A DNA stretch of 14,848 nucleotides from Firmicutes bacterium UBA1440 (GTDB taxonomy: Bacteria > Bacillota > Clostridia > Peptostreptococcales > Anaerovoracaceae): the NCBI GenBank assembly GCA_002329565.1, contig DCTM01000052.1, forward strand, positions 55,369 to 70,216. The letters are read 5' to 3'. Position 1 is the first letter of the stretch. Each line of letters opens with the position of its first letter. The notes under the pieces were generated by a model that saw only the letters and a program-made list of their open reading frames with translations, searched no databases and was not told where the DNA came from. This document shows positions 7,256 to 14,848 of this stretch, piece by piece. A program made the translations under genes and the position numbers.

Positions 7256-9667
7256 ATGAATGTTAGAATTGCCCTTGCGGGGAATCCAAACTGCGGCAAA
7301 ACAACTTTATTTAATGCACTTACGGGGTCGAACCAGTTTGTTGGGAATTGGCCGGGAGTTACCGTTGAAAAGAAAGAGGGTAAGCTGAAGAAGCAGAGCG
7401 ATGTTATCATCACCGACCTTCCGGGCATTTACTCCCTTTCCCCCTACACTCTTGAAGAGGTAGTGGCGCGTAACTATCTGATCGAGGAGCGGCCCGATGC
7501 GATTTTAAACATCGTAGACGGCACAAACCTCGAGCGCAACCTTTATCTGACGACGCAATTGACGGAAATCGGCATTCCCGTGGTCATAGCCATCAACATG
7601 ATGGACATCGTTGAGAAAAACGGCGATAAGATTGACATTGAAGCGCTATCACGTGCGATGGGTTGCAAGATCGTGGAGATTTCCGCGCTCAAGGGTACCG
7701 GTATCGAAGAAGCTGCCGAGTTGGCCATCGAGGCCGCCAGACACGGCAAAACTGTGCCGATGCATACATTCTCGGGAGTCGTAGAGCATGCGCTTGCACA
7801 TATCGAGGAGGCTGCCGTACACGACATGCCTGCCGAGCAGCAGAGATGGTATTCGATCAAGATATTTGAGCGTGATGATAAGGTGCTTGAAAAACTGAAT
7901 CTCGATGAATCGGTTCGGGCGCATATCGAGCAGGACATTAAAAATGTTGAAGAGACGCTGGATGACGATGCCGAGAGTATCATTACCAACGAAAGATATG
8001 TCTACATCGGAACGCTGATGCAGAAACATTATAGAAAGAAGAATGCGGGCATGATGTCGACCTCTGACAAAATCGACAGAGTTGTGACCAATAGAGTATT
8101 GGCGTTGCCGATATTTGCAATAGTCATGTTCCTCGTATACTTTGTTTCCATCACTACCGTGGGCGGATGGGCGACCGATTGGGCCAATGACGGCGTATTC
8201 GGCGAGGGCTTCCATCTGTTCGGGCAGGGCTCTGCGGAGTACGAAGAGGCTGTCGGAGAATACGTCGTTCCGGGTGCTGTCGTTGATGCGTTTGAAAGAG
8301 CTGCCGAGGAAGAAGGGCTCAATCCGGATACGGCGCGTACACTTACGACAACAGCATACCTCTATGACGACGGAGGAAATGTGAAAGCAAAGATTCCGGT
8401 GACATTTGCCGACTATGAGCAAGCGGCGGCTGTAGAAGAACCGGATCCGTCGGATTACGGCGTTTGGGTACCGGGCATCCCGGTATTGGTGGGCGACGGA
8501 CTTGAAAAGGCCAACGCAGCCGATTGGTTGCAAGGGTTGCTGCTCGACGGTGTTATCGGAGGAGTCGGCGCTGTGCTCGGGTTTGTACCGCAGATGCTGG
8601 TGCTCTTCCTGCTGCTGGCATTTCTGGAGAGCTGCGGCTATATGGCGCGTATCGCATTTGTTATGGACCGCATCTTCCGCAAGTTCGGTCTCTCGGGCAA
8701 GTCGTTCATACCGATGCTCATCGGTACCGGATGCGGAGTACCGGGCATCATGGCTTCACGTACTATAGAAAATGAGCGCGATCGCCGAATGACTATCATT
8801 ACAACGACATTTATCCCTTGCGGTGCCAAGCTGCCGATCATCGCACTGATTGCGGGCGCGTTGTTCGGAGGAGCTTGGTGGGTGGCACCGAGTGCGTATT
8901 TCCTCGGCATTACAGCCATCATCGTTTCGGGTGTTATTTTAAAGAAAACCGCAATGTTTGCAGGCGATCCGGCGCCGTTCGTTATGGAATTGCCGGCTTA
9001 TCATATGCCGACTGCAATCAACGTCCTGCGCTCAATGTGGGAACGCGGATGGTCCTTTATTAAGAAGGCCGGTACTGTCATCCTGATTTCGGCCATCATT
9101 CTCTGGTTCATGATGAATTTCGGAACGAAGAACGGAAGCTTTGGCATGGTGGAGGATTTCAACAACTCCGTGCTGGCGGCCATCGGCGGGACGATCGCTT
9201 GGATATTTTCTCCGATCGGATTCGGCAACTGGCAGAGTACAGTGGCTACCATTACGGGATTGATCGCCAAGGAAAATGTAGTCGCCACATTCGGTGTTCT
9301 GTTTGGAAGTTACGATGGCGTTTCCGAGAACGGATGGCAGATTTGGGCCAGCATGCGTGAGATGTTCTCGCCTGTAGCAGCTTACTCTTTCTTGGTATTC
9401 AACCTGCTCTGTGCACCGTGCTTTGCGGCAATCGGTGCCATTCGAAGAGAGATGAACAGCCCGAAGTGGACCATGTTCGCGCTCGGTTATCAGACGATTT
9501 TCGCATACGCGGTTTCTTTAATTATCTACCAGTTCGGTACGATGTTCACGGGCACGGGCAGTTTGCCGGGATTCATAGCGGCAACCTGCGTTTTGGCGAT
9601 GATGATATTCCTGTTGCTGAAACCGTACAGTGAAGCGAAAACGCTAAACAACAAAAAACTTGCATAA
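7256..9667 (+). CDS. feoB: Ferrous iron transporter FeoB with enlarged extracytoplasmic loop
   Basis: Fe(II) importer (803 aa) in the cytoplasmic membrane, driven or gated by an N-terminal GTPase. The G domain has G1 GNPNCGKT (9-16), G3 DLPG (54-57), G4 NMMD (114-117) and G5 SAL (143-145), followed by a helical GDP-dissociation-inhibitor-like region (about 170-270). The membrane part begins near residue 280 and shows the two Gate repeats, with ESCGYMARIAFVMDR (458-472), GTGCGVPGIMASRT (490-503), PCGAKLP (521-527) and a late CAPC (719-722). Between the first and second membrane segments about 105 residues (roughly 316-422, acidic, rich in Glu/Ala/Asp) are inserted where many FeoB proteins have a short loop, which explains the large size. 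It is the last gene of the feo operon, with AAAGGA before the ATG, and is followed by a hairpin shared with the convergent gene. Confidence 0.97.
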   Translation: MNVRIALAGNPNCGKTTLFNALTGSNQFVGNWPGVTVEKKEGKLKKQSDVIITDLPGIYSLSPYTLEEVVARNYLIEERPDAILNIVDGTNLERNLYLTTQLTEIGIPVVIAINMMDIVEKNGDKIDIEALSRAMGCKIVEISALKGTGIEEAAELAIEAARHGKTVPMHTFSGVVEHALAHIEEAAVHDMPAEQQRWYSIKIFERDDKVLEKLNLDESVRAHIEQDIKNVEETLDDDAESIITNERYVYIGTLMQKHYRKKNAGMMSTSDKIDRVVTNRVLALPIFAIVMFLVYFVSITTVGGWATDWANDGVFGEGFHLFGQGSAEYEEAVGEYVVPGAVVDAFERAAEEEGLNPDTARTLTTTAYLYDDGGNVKAKIPVTFADYEQAAAVEEPDPSDYGVWVPGIPVLVGDGLEKANAADWLQGLLLDGVIGGVGAVLGFVPQMLVLFLLLAFLESCGYMARIAFVMDRIFRKFGLSGKSFIPMLIGTGCGVPGIMASRTIENERDRRMTIITTTFIPCGAKLPIIALIAGALFGGAWWVAPSAYFLGITAIIVSGVILKKTAMFAGDPAPFVMELPAYHMPTAINVLRSMWERGWSFIKKAGTVILISAIILWFMMNFGTKNGSFGMVEDFNNSVLAAIGGTIAWIFSPIGFGNWQSTVATITGLIAKENVVATFGVLFGSYDGVSENGWQIWASMREMFSPVAAYSFLVFNLLCAPCFAAIGAIRREMNSPKWTMFALGYQTIFAYAVSLIIYQFGTMFTGTGSLPGFIAATCVLAMMIFLLLKPYSEAKTLNNKKLA

Positions 9668-9701
9668 AAAATTTAAGGCCCCTTTGAGGGCCTTAAAAAA
9701 T
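9666..9701. terminator. Terminator between feoB and the convergent B3/4-domain gene
   Basis: Perfect 10-bp inverted repeat TTTAAGGCCC (9672-9681) with GGGCCTTAAA (9688-9697) and a six-base loop. A-rich flanks give T-tracts on the minus strand, so it is a good terminator for the minus-strand gene. On the plus strand the stem is followed by A then TTT, so feoB termination is less certain. Confidence 0.8.
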
Positions 9702-10409
9702 TTAAAATTCGATATAGTTGTGTTCTTTTGTGAGGAAGTCGCTTTTGGCTTCGCATTTGAGGACAGAGGACAAAAGCTCTGTTAAGTCTGCCATGGCTTT
9801 TCTGACTTCTTCGTCGTTCGCACCGATGAAACCGTCAATAGGGAAGACGACATTTGCACTCGTATCATCGATTTTACCGATCTCGCTCTGGCGCCAGATC
9901 CAGCGCCTTGTACGTACCGCATTGCCGGATACATAGACGAGTTCGTTTACCGGAACGCTTTCCTCAGCCGTTTCTCCGAACGGGATGAAGGTGTCGCTCT
10001 CGCAGGCCGGTCTGACTTCGAGATCCCTGCCTTCGAGCTTGTCTATATCGTGCGCTCCGATCGGCAATGTATATCTCAGTGAAATGGCGTTACCGATGTC
10101 GACGACGGTATTGATCGAAGGAAACGGTGCATCGCTTGCAATCCTTTTGTTTAGTGCCTCGACGGAGTTCGCGTAGCGATTCGGGTTGATGCCGATCTCC
10201 CTGAATGCGGTGCGGTAGTGCACGATAGGGGGATATTGTTTAATGTTGACGCCCGCCAGGCGTTCGCGAGCCGCTTCCACTTCCTTGGCCAAAATTTCTG
10301 CAATTGTTGCATTTGCAATTTTATTATCGACACCGTAGGCGACGACCGCTCCGAAACAAACTGACGGAAGCATTTTAAAGACCTGCTCGTCGATGATGAA
10401 CTTACCCAT
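9702..10409 (-). CDS. B3/B4 domain protein (tRNA-synthetase-editing-like)
   Basis: Stand-alone protein of 235 aa made almost entirely of a B3/4 domain, the fold found in the beta subunit of phenylalanyl-tRNA synthetase, where it edits mischarged tRNA. Recognisable stretches are YRTAFREIGINPNRY (65-79), INTVVDIGNAISLRYTLPIG (99-118), GAHDIDKLEG (118-127) and VYVSGNAVRTRRWIWRQSE (158-176). Free-standing members are common in Firmicutes; whether they edit tRNA, act on free amino acids or do something else is not settled as far as I know. The chosen start at 10409 (MGKFIIDEQV) has AAAGGAGGA seven bases upstream; an earlier in-frame ATG at 10433 has no such site. The gene is monocistronic, convergent with feoB and divergent from the peptidase gene. 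Confidence 0.88.
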   Translation of the reverse strand: MGKFIIDEQVFKMLPSVCFGAVVAYGVDNKIANATIAEILAKEVEAARERLAGVNIKQYPPIVHYRTAFREIGINPNRYANSVEALNKRIASDAPFPSINTVVDIGNAISLRYTLPIGAHDIDKLEGRDLEVRPACESDTFIPFGETAEESVPVNELVYVSGNAVRTRRWIWRQSEIGKIDDTSANVVFPIDGFIGANDEEVRKAMADLTELLSSVLKCEAKSDFLTKEHNYIEF

Positions 10410-10435
10410 AGTGATATCCTCCTTTTCAGACAAAT

Positions 10436-10464
10436 TTTATATATAATAATATCATCCGTTACAA
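10436..10464 (-). promoter_or_regulatory. Promoter of the B3/4-domain gene
   Basis: On the minus strand TTGTAA (-35, 10459-10464) and TATAAA (-10, 10436-10441) are 17 bp apart, with the start codon about 27 bases beyond the -10 box. Confidence 0.6.
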
Positions 10465-10700
10465 CAGTAAAGCGCTGCTCTGTACAGTATAAATCCGATT
10501 TGTGCGGGAATCAAGCCCAAAACGAAAAGACTTTCAAGAATAATATTTACCGGCATACGGGAATCTGCAGTGGGTTATAAGGGTGCATACCAAATCATTT
10601 GAATGCAGACAATTCCGTATATTGCCTTTGCAAGCATTGCGCTCTTATGATAAAATAAACCAACGAGTAAACCGACGAGCGATATGCTCAGATACGACAT
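10452..10700 (-). pseudogene. Possible broken small membrane-protein ORF
   Basis: On the minus strand one reading frame from an ATG at 10700 to a TGA at 10452 is interrupted by a single TAA at 10575-10577. The first part (41 aa, MSYLSISLVGLLVGLFYHKS...) and the part after the stop, which can restart at ATG 10556 (34 aa, MPVNIILESLFVLGLIPAQI...), are both strongly hydrophobic, as if two membrane segments had been one protein. No ribosome binding site is visible before either ATG, and the end overlaps the promoter of the B3/4 gene. It may be a decayed gene or chance. The rest of the 10410-10771 gap holds only promoter candidates. Confidence 0.25.
10628..10656 (+). promoter_or_regulatory. Candidate promoter of the M15 peptidase gene
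   Basis: TTGCAA (10628-10633) and TAAAAT (10651-10656), preceded by TGA, are separated by 17 bp. The leader would be about 110 bases, which shows no recognisable riboswitch. Confidence 0.45.
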
Positions 10701-10771
10701 CGGGAACGGACTGCAACATTTTTTGCGGATAATTTGCGGAAATCGACGGAACAACGGAAGGAAAAAGGAAT

Positions 10772-11557
10772 ATGAAAGATAAAAAAATAGCAATCATCAT
10801 CATTGCAGTGGCAGTCATCCTCTTTGCGGCAGCCTGCATTTTGACTTATAACGGGAAGAACCCTTTTGCCATTGCGGCGAGCGGGAGCAGCGTTTCGGGC
10901 ACGGCGGTCGAAATCGGCGGGAATGCCGACGGATCGACGCAAGAAGAGCCGCTGCCGACATGGAAGCCGTCAGGGCCTTACACAGAAACAGACGAGCTGA
11001 TGCTTGTGAATAAACAACACCCGATCAGCAAGGATTTTGTTCCGGGAGACCTCGTGCGGCCGAAATATACGGCAGGCAACAGATCCCCGGACGGGCAATA
11101 TCTGACGAGAGAAGCGGCAGATGCCTTTAATAAGCTGGCAGCCGATGCGTTGGAGGAGGGGCATGAAATCGTCATTACTACAGCTTACCGCTCTTACAGC
11201 TTCCAGAGCATCCTTTATAACGGCTATGTGGAAAAGGACGGACAAGCTGCAGCAGATAAATACAGCGCACAGCCGGGAAAAAGCGAGCACCAGACGGGTT
11301 TAGCCGCGGATGTATCGTCGCCTTCTGTGAATTATGAGCTTACGGTGGCGTACGGTGACACCGCCGAAGGAAAATGGCTGGCCGAGAACAGTTGTAAGTA
11401 CGGATTCATAATTCGCTATCCGCTCGGCAAGGAGAACATTACGGGCTACACCTATGAACCGTGGCATCTGCGCTATGTGGGGCAGAAAGCCGCTATGGAA
11501 ATCGGGCAAGCCAATCTGACACTGGAGGAATACTTGCAAAATGAGTCGGTGCAATGA
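10772..11557 (+). CDS. Membrane-anchored M15B (VanY/DacY-like) peptidoglycan carboxypeptidase
   Basis: Zinc carboxypeptidase (261 aa) expected outside the cell, trimming the terminal D-alanine (or acting as an L,D-enzyme) of peptidoglycan stem peptides. Residues 1-5 are positively charged and 6-25 form one hydrophobic segment, a signal anchor; the FAAAC at 18-22 is not a strict lipobox. A low-complexity Ser/Gly/Glu/Pro linker follows (about 36-70). The catalytic domain (about 75-255) has TAYRSY (137-142, Arg140), SEHQTGLAADVS (171-182, zinc ligands His173 and Asp180), and EPWHLRYVG (229-237, catalytic Glu229 and zinc ligand His232), all intact. No vanH/A/X/R/S genes are nearby, so this is probably a housekeeping wall enzyme and not a vancomycin-resistance gene. 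The ribosome binding site GGAAGGA is nine bases before ATG. A strong terminator follows within ten bases. Confidence 0.92.
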   Translation: MKDKKIAIIIIAVAVILFAAACILTYNGKNPFAIAASGSSVSGTAVEIGGNADGSTQEEPLPTWKPSGPYTETDELMLVNKQHPISKDFVPGDLVRPKYTAGNRSPDGQYLTREAADAFNKLAADALEEGHEIVITTAYRSYSFQSILYNGYVEKDGQAAADKYSAQPGKSEHQTGLAADVSSPSVNYELTVAYGDTAEGKWLAENSCKYGFIIRYPLGKENITGYTYEPWHLRYVGQKAAMEIGQANLTLEEYLQNESVQ

Positions 11558-11564
11558 AAAACGG

Positions 11565-11609
11565 CACACTGATAGGGCGGCAAAATGCGCCTTGAGAGTG
11601 TGTTTTTTT
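11565..11609 (+). terminator. Intrinsic terminator after the M15 peptidase gene
   Basis: CACACT (11565-11570) pairs with AGTGTG (11597-11602), and an inner stem AGGGCG/CGCCT (11574-11579 with 11588-11592) has one bulge. Seven T residues follow (11603-11609). Confidence 0.85.
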
Positions 11610-11704
11610 GTACAGAAAATCGGCCATATACTTCTGTTCGGATTGCAATCGCGTGAACAAGCACGAAACATGCAGAAAATCCGCGGGTTCAGTCGTCAAA
11701 TATG

Positions 11705-11733
11705 TTGTAAAACATGAAGATTTATTGTAAAAT
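11705..11733 (+). promoter_or_regulatory. Sigma-A promoter of guaBA
   Basis: TTGTAA (11705-11710) and TAAAAT (11728-11733) are 17 bp apart. The leader to the guaB ATG is only about 55 bases, too short for a purine or PRPP riboswitch, and none is seen. TTGTAAAA occurs twice, at 11705 and 11725. Confidence 0.7.
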
Positions 11734-11792
11734 ATATCTTTATAAAGAGAAAAGAAGAAAAAATCAGAACGGACAGTTGCAAGGAGGATGAA

Positions 11793-13301
11793 ATGGCGCA
11801 ATTTTATAAAGAACCTTCCAGAACTTTCAGTGAATATCTCTTGATACCGGGATATTCCTCAAAGGAATGCAAGGTTGAGAATGTGAGTCTCAAGACACCG
11901 ATTACAAAATTCAGAAAGGGCGAGGAACCGGCCTTGAGCATGAACATTCCGATCGTATCGGCGATTATGCAGTCGGTTTCGGGAGATAACCTCGCGATTG
12001 CGTTGGCGAAGGAAGGCGGCATATCGTTCATATTCGTATCACAGCCGATCGAGAGTCAAGTTGCCATGATCAAGAGAGTCAAGAGCCACAAAGCCGGCTT
12101 TGTACGCAGCGATTCCAACATAAGACCCGATCAGACTCTTGCAGATATCATAGAGCTGAAGGCCAAGTCCGGGCACTCCACAGTGGCGGTTACAGACGAC
12201 GGAACCGCAGAGGGCAAGATGGTCGGCCTGGTCACATCGAGAGACTACAGAGTCAGCAGATTGTCGCCTGATACTAAGGTCTGCGAATTTATGACACCTT
12301 TTGAAAAGCTGATCACTGCACAGGAAGGTATTTCACTTTCCGAAGCAAACGACATTTTGTGGGATCACAAACTGAACGCTCTTCCAATTATAGATGAAAA
12401 CCAAAGATTGACATCGTTCGTATTCCGTAAGGACTATGATTCTCATAAAGAAAATCCGAACGAGTTGTTGGATTCCCGCAAGCGTTATGTGGTCGGGGCA
12501 GGCGTCAACACGCGTGACTTCGAGCAGCGTGTTCCTGCTTTAGTGGAAGCGGGCGCCGATATTCTCTGTATTGACTCTTCGGAAGGCTTCTCTGAATGGC
12601 AGAAGGAGACGATCGATTTCGTGAGAAAAAAATACGGAGATACGGTCAAAATCGGTGCAGGTAACGTTGTAGACAAAGACGGCTTCCTTTTCCTCGCCGA
12701 GGCAGGCGCGGACTTCATCAAAGTCGGTATAGGAGGAGGATCCATCTGCATTACTCGTGAGACAAAAGGTATCGGCAGAGGACAAGCCACCGCTCTTATT
12801 GAGGTGGCGGCAGCACGCAACAAATACTTTGAAGAAACCGGCATCTATATCCCTATTTGCAGTGACGGCGGATTGGTATACGACTATCACATGACGCTCG
12901 CATTGGCAATGGGTGCGGACTTTATGATGCTAGGCAGATATTTCGCCAGATTCGACGAGTCTCCTACAAACAAACTCAATCTCAACGGTACCTACGTTAA
13001 GGAATACTGGGGCGAGGGCAGCAACAGGGCGCGCAACTGGCAGCGTTATGACATGGGCGGCGACAGCAAGCTGAGTTTCGAAGAAGGTGTCGATTCTTAC
13101 GTACCTTACGCCGGACCGCTCAAGGACAACGTTCAACTTTCGTTGAATAAGGTTAAGTCGACTATGTGTAACTGCGGTGCGCTGACGATTCCTGAATTGC
13201 AGAAAAATGCCAAGCTCACACTTGTTTCTTCGACCAGCATAATCGAGGGCGGTGCGCACGACGTCATTCTTAAAGATACGTCGACAAATGCCGTAAGATA
13301 G
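11793..13301 (+). CDS. guaB: Inosine-5'-monophosphate dehydrogenase
   Basis: Oxidises IMP to XMP with NAD+, the first committed step to guanine nucleotides, in the cytoplasm (502 aa). An N-terminal barrel part (1-105) is followed by a CBS pair (about 106-218, with VAVTDDGT and LNALPIID) and the rest of the TIM barrel. The catalytic loop is [12 protein letters not shown] with Cys319. Asp261 (LCIDSSEG), Asp358 (CSDGG) and the flap base Arg418-Tyr419 (NWQRYD) are all present. These numbers equal those I recall for the Tritrichomonas foetus enzyme, and the sequence follows that enzyme nearly gap-free, including the N-terminal FxEPxxTFxEYLLIPG-like start and [12 protein letters not shown] near the end. 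It is therefore of that divergent clade and not the B. subtilis GuaB type. AAGGAGG is five bases before ATG. It is first of a guaBA pair. Confidence 0.96.
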   Translation: MAQFYKEPSRTFSEYLLIPGYSSKECKVENVSLKTPITKFRKGEEPALSMNIPIVSAIMQSVSGDNLAIALAKEGGISFIFVSQPIESQVAMIKRVKSHKAGFVRSDSNIRPDQTLADIIELKAKSGHSTVAVTDDGTAEGKMVGLVTSRDYRVSRLSPDTKVCEFMTPFEKLITAQEGISLSEANDILWDHKLNALPIIDENQRLTSFVFRKDYDSHKENPNELLDSRKRYVVGAGVNTRDFEQRVPALVEAGADILCIDSSEGFSEWQKETIDFVRKKYGDTVKIGAGNVVDKDGFLFLAEAGADFIKVGIGGGSICITRETKGIGRGQATALIEVAAARNKYFEETGIYIPICSDGGLVYDYHMTLALAMGADFMMLGRYFARFDESPTNKLNLNGTYVKEYWGEGSNRARNWQRYDMGGDSKLSFEEGVDSYVPYAGPLKDNVQLSLNKVKSTMCNCGALTIPELQKNAKLTLVSSTSIIEGGAHDVILKDTSTNAVR

Positions 13302-13347
13302 CCGATAGCCGTAAGGTATGATATTACAGATGGAAGTGGGAAAACAA

Positions 13348-14848
13348 ATGAAAAACGAAGATATGATTATTGTGCTCGACTTTGGAGGACAGTACAATCA
13401 ACTGATTGCCAGAAGAGTAAGAGAGTGCGGTGTCTACTGCGAGGTTCACCCGTATTCGCTCTCAATCGATGAGATAAAGCAAAAGGCCCCGAAGGGCGTG
13501 ATTCTCACCGGCGGTCCAAACAGTGTTTACGATGAAAAATCACCGCAGTGCAATCCCGAACTCTTCAAGCTCGGAATACCGGTCTTGGGGCTTTGCTACG
13601 GTATGCATGCGATCGCGCACAGCCTCGGCGGGAAGGTCGAGAACGCACCGGTCTCGGAATACGGAAAGACGGAGGTCAATCTTAAAAAAGATTCCGTCCT
13701 TTTTAAGGAAATCAGCGGCATCGCCGATGCAAAGGACGAGCCGGGATATGTAAAGAATATTTGCTGGATGAGCCATACAGACTACGTCGGAAAACTTCCG
13801 GAAGGGTTCGTCGTAACGGCGAAGACACCGGTTTGCCCGATTGCGGCAATGGAATGTCCGGAAAAGGGCGTCTATGCAATTCAGTTCCACCCGGAGGTGT
13901 TGCACACTGAGGGCGGCGATACGATGCTTCGGACATTTGTATATGATGTCTGCAAGTGCGAAGGCACATGGGAAATGGATACCTTTGTCGAGAGCAAAAT
14001 TGCGGAACTGAAGGAACAAATCGGAGACGGCAAAGTGCTGTGCGCACTGTCGGGCGGTGTTGATTCCTCCGTTTCTGCCGTCATGCTGTCGCGTGCGGTT
14101 GGCAAGCAATTGACATGCGTGTTCGTCGATCACGGCCTTCTGAGAAAAAACGAGGCCGAAGAGGTTACTGCAGTGTTCGGTCCGGACGGCCCGTACGAGC
14201 TCAATTTTATCAGAGTCGATGCAAGGCAGCGTTTCTATGATAAGCTGGCAGGCGTGACCGATCCTGAGAGTAAGAGAAAGATTATCGGCGAGGAGTTCAT
14301 CCGCGTATTTGAAGAAGAAGCGAAGAAAATCGGCGCGGTCGATTTCCTCGCACAGGGAACAATTTATCCCGACGTGATTGAGAGCGGGCTCAATTCGTCT
14401 GCAGTTATAAAATCGCACCACAATGTAGGCGGCTTGCCGGAGCACGTCGATTTCAAGGAAATCGTCGAGCCGTTGCGCATGCTGTTTAAGGACGAGGTGC
14501 GCAAAGCCGGACTGGAACTCGGTATTCCGGAATATCTGGTCTATCGTCAGCCATTCCCGGGACCGGGGCTTGGTATCCGCATCATCGGTGAAGTTACAGC
14601 CGAGAAGGTCAAAATCGTGCAAGATGCAGATGCGATTTTCAGAGAAGAGATTGCACTGGCCGGGTGGGACAAGAAGATCAACCAGTATTTTGCCGCACTG
14701 AGCAATATGCGTTCTGTCGGCGTAATGGGAGACTTTCGCACCTACGACTATGCTGTCGTGCTGCGAGCCGTGACTACGATCGACTTTATGACCGCAGAGT
14801 CCGCAGAACTTCCGTGGGAACTGATCGGCAAGGTCACAACCCGCATCG
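13348..14848 (+). CDS. guaA: GMP synthase (glutamine-hydrolysing), 3' end outside the window
   Basis: Amidates XMP to GMP using ATP and glutamine. The visible 500 codons cover almost the whole protein; an estimated 10-20 C-terminal residues lie past the right edge. The class I glutaminase domain (1-200) has the catalytic triad Cys83, His181 and Glu183 (GLCYGMH, FHPEV). The ATP-pyrophosphatase domain has the P-loop SGGVDSS (235-241). The dimerisation domain shows [12 protein letters not shown] (400-411). Two oddities are seen: the nucleophile motif ends in His87 where most GuaA have Gln, and a segment around 120-138 before WMSHTD is longer than usual. The start at 13348 has only a weak GTGGG upstream; an in-frame ATG at 13330 would add six residues. 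It lies 46 bases after guaB with no terminator between, so it is co-transcribed. Confidence 0.96.
   Translation, partial: MKNEDMIIVLDFGGQYNQLIARRVRECGVYCEVHPYSLSIDEIKQKAPKGVILTGGPNSVYDEKSPQCNPELFKLGIPVLGLCYGMHAIAHSLGGKVENAPVSEYGKTEVNLKKDSVLFKEISGIADAKDEPGYVKNICWMSHTDYVGKLPEGFVVTAKTPVCPIAAMECPEKGVYAIQFHPEVLHTEGGDTMLRTFVYDVCKCEGTWEMDTFVESKIAELKEQIGDGKVLCALSGGVDSSVSAVMLSRAVGKQLTCVFVDHGLLRKNEAEEVTAVFGPDGPYELNFIRVDARQRFYDKLAGVTDPESKRKIIGEEFIRVFEEEAKKIGAVDFLAQGTIYPDVIESGLNSSAVIKSHHNVGGLPEHVDFKEIVEPLRMLFKDEVRKAGLELGIPEYLVYRQPFPGPGLGIRIIGEVTAEKVKIVQDADAIFREEIALAGWDKKINQYFAALSNMRSVGVMGDFRTYDYAVVLRAVTTIDFMTAESAELPWELIGKVTTRI

Noticed and set aside
10772..11557. Vancomycin-resistance gene vanY
   Set aside because: The catalytic family is the same, but none of vanH, vanA/B, vanX, vanR or vanS is nearby; a housekeeping wall carboxypeptidase is more likely.
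11610..11792. Possible purine riboswitch before guaB
   Set aside because: The predicted leader is about 55 bases and no three-stem purine aptamer core could be recognised.
13290..13318. Short direct repeat GCCGTAAGATA/GCCGTAAGGTA between guaB and guaA
   Set aside because: Two near-identical 11-mers 18 bases apart without symmetry or known partner; probably a small local duplication or chance.
13540..14622. Long minus-strand open frame of 360 codons
   Set aside because: It is the antisense shadow of guaA, whose plus-strand frame has all catalytic motifs; the minus translation shows no family pattern and has no ribosome binding site of its own.

Overview
The window looks like ordinary chromosome from an anaerobic, low-to-mid-GC Gram-positive bacterium of the class Clostridia. 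The grounds are a small 2x[4Fe-4S] clostridial-type ferredoxin, the NADH sensor Rex, a HrcA-type CIRCE operator on groESL, a feoA-feoA-feoB ferrous-iron cluster, strong AAGGAGG ribosome binding sites and sigma-A-like promoters. I cannot name the genus from sequence alone. A member of the Eubacteriales Family XIII/Anaerovoracaceae type is a guess only.

Layout, left to right. (1) 1-1310: the 3' two thirds of an ABC-F translation-factor ATPase gene, cut by the left edge. (2) 1353-2320: a promoter, then acpP (acyl carrier protein) and rex as a tight pair, closed by a bidirectional hairpin shared with the convergent ferredoxin gene (2394-2564, minus). (3) 2654-4343: a P-loop ATPase fused to an Asp23/YloU-like domain, overlapping an OGG1-type 8-oxoguanine DNA glycosylase gene by 11 bases. 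(4) 4352-6390: sigma-A promoter, perfect CIRCE, groES, groEL. (5) 6591-9667: an iron-uptake operon (feoA, feoA, feoB) with three copies of a GTTAGY-N4-RCTAAC palindrome. One copy covers the transcription start, one lies in the leader, and one sits just before feoB after a small terminator-like hairpin. (6) 9702-10409, minus: a B3/4-domain protein convergent with feoB. (7) 10410-10771: a gap that may hold a broken small membrane-protein ORF on the minus strand. (8) 10772-11557: a membrane-anchored M15/VanY-type peptidoglycan carboxypeptidase. (9) 11705-14848: a promoter, then guaB (IMP dehydrogenase) and guaA (GMP synthase, cut by the right edge), which together convert IMP to GMP.

Most of this is housekeeping. 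I do not see a defence system, a mobile element, CRISPR, rRNA or tRNA. The points most worth a second look are the three repeated palindromes and the terminator-like hairpin in the feo operon, the P-loop/Asp23 fusion coupled to the OGG gene, the long extracytoplasmic insertion in FeoB, and an IMP dehydrogenase that matches the Tritrichomonas foetus enzyme residue-for-residue at its active-site numbering.
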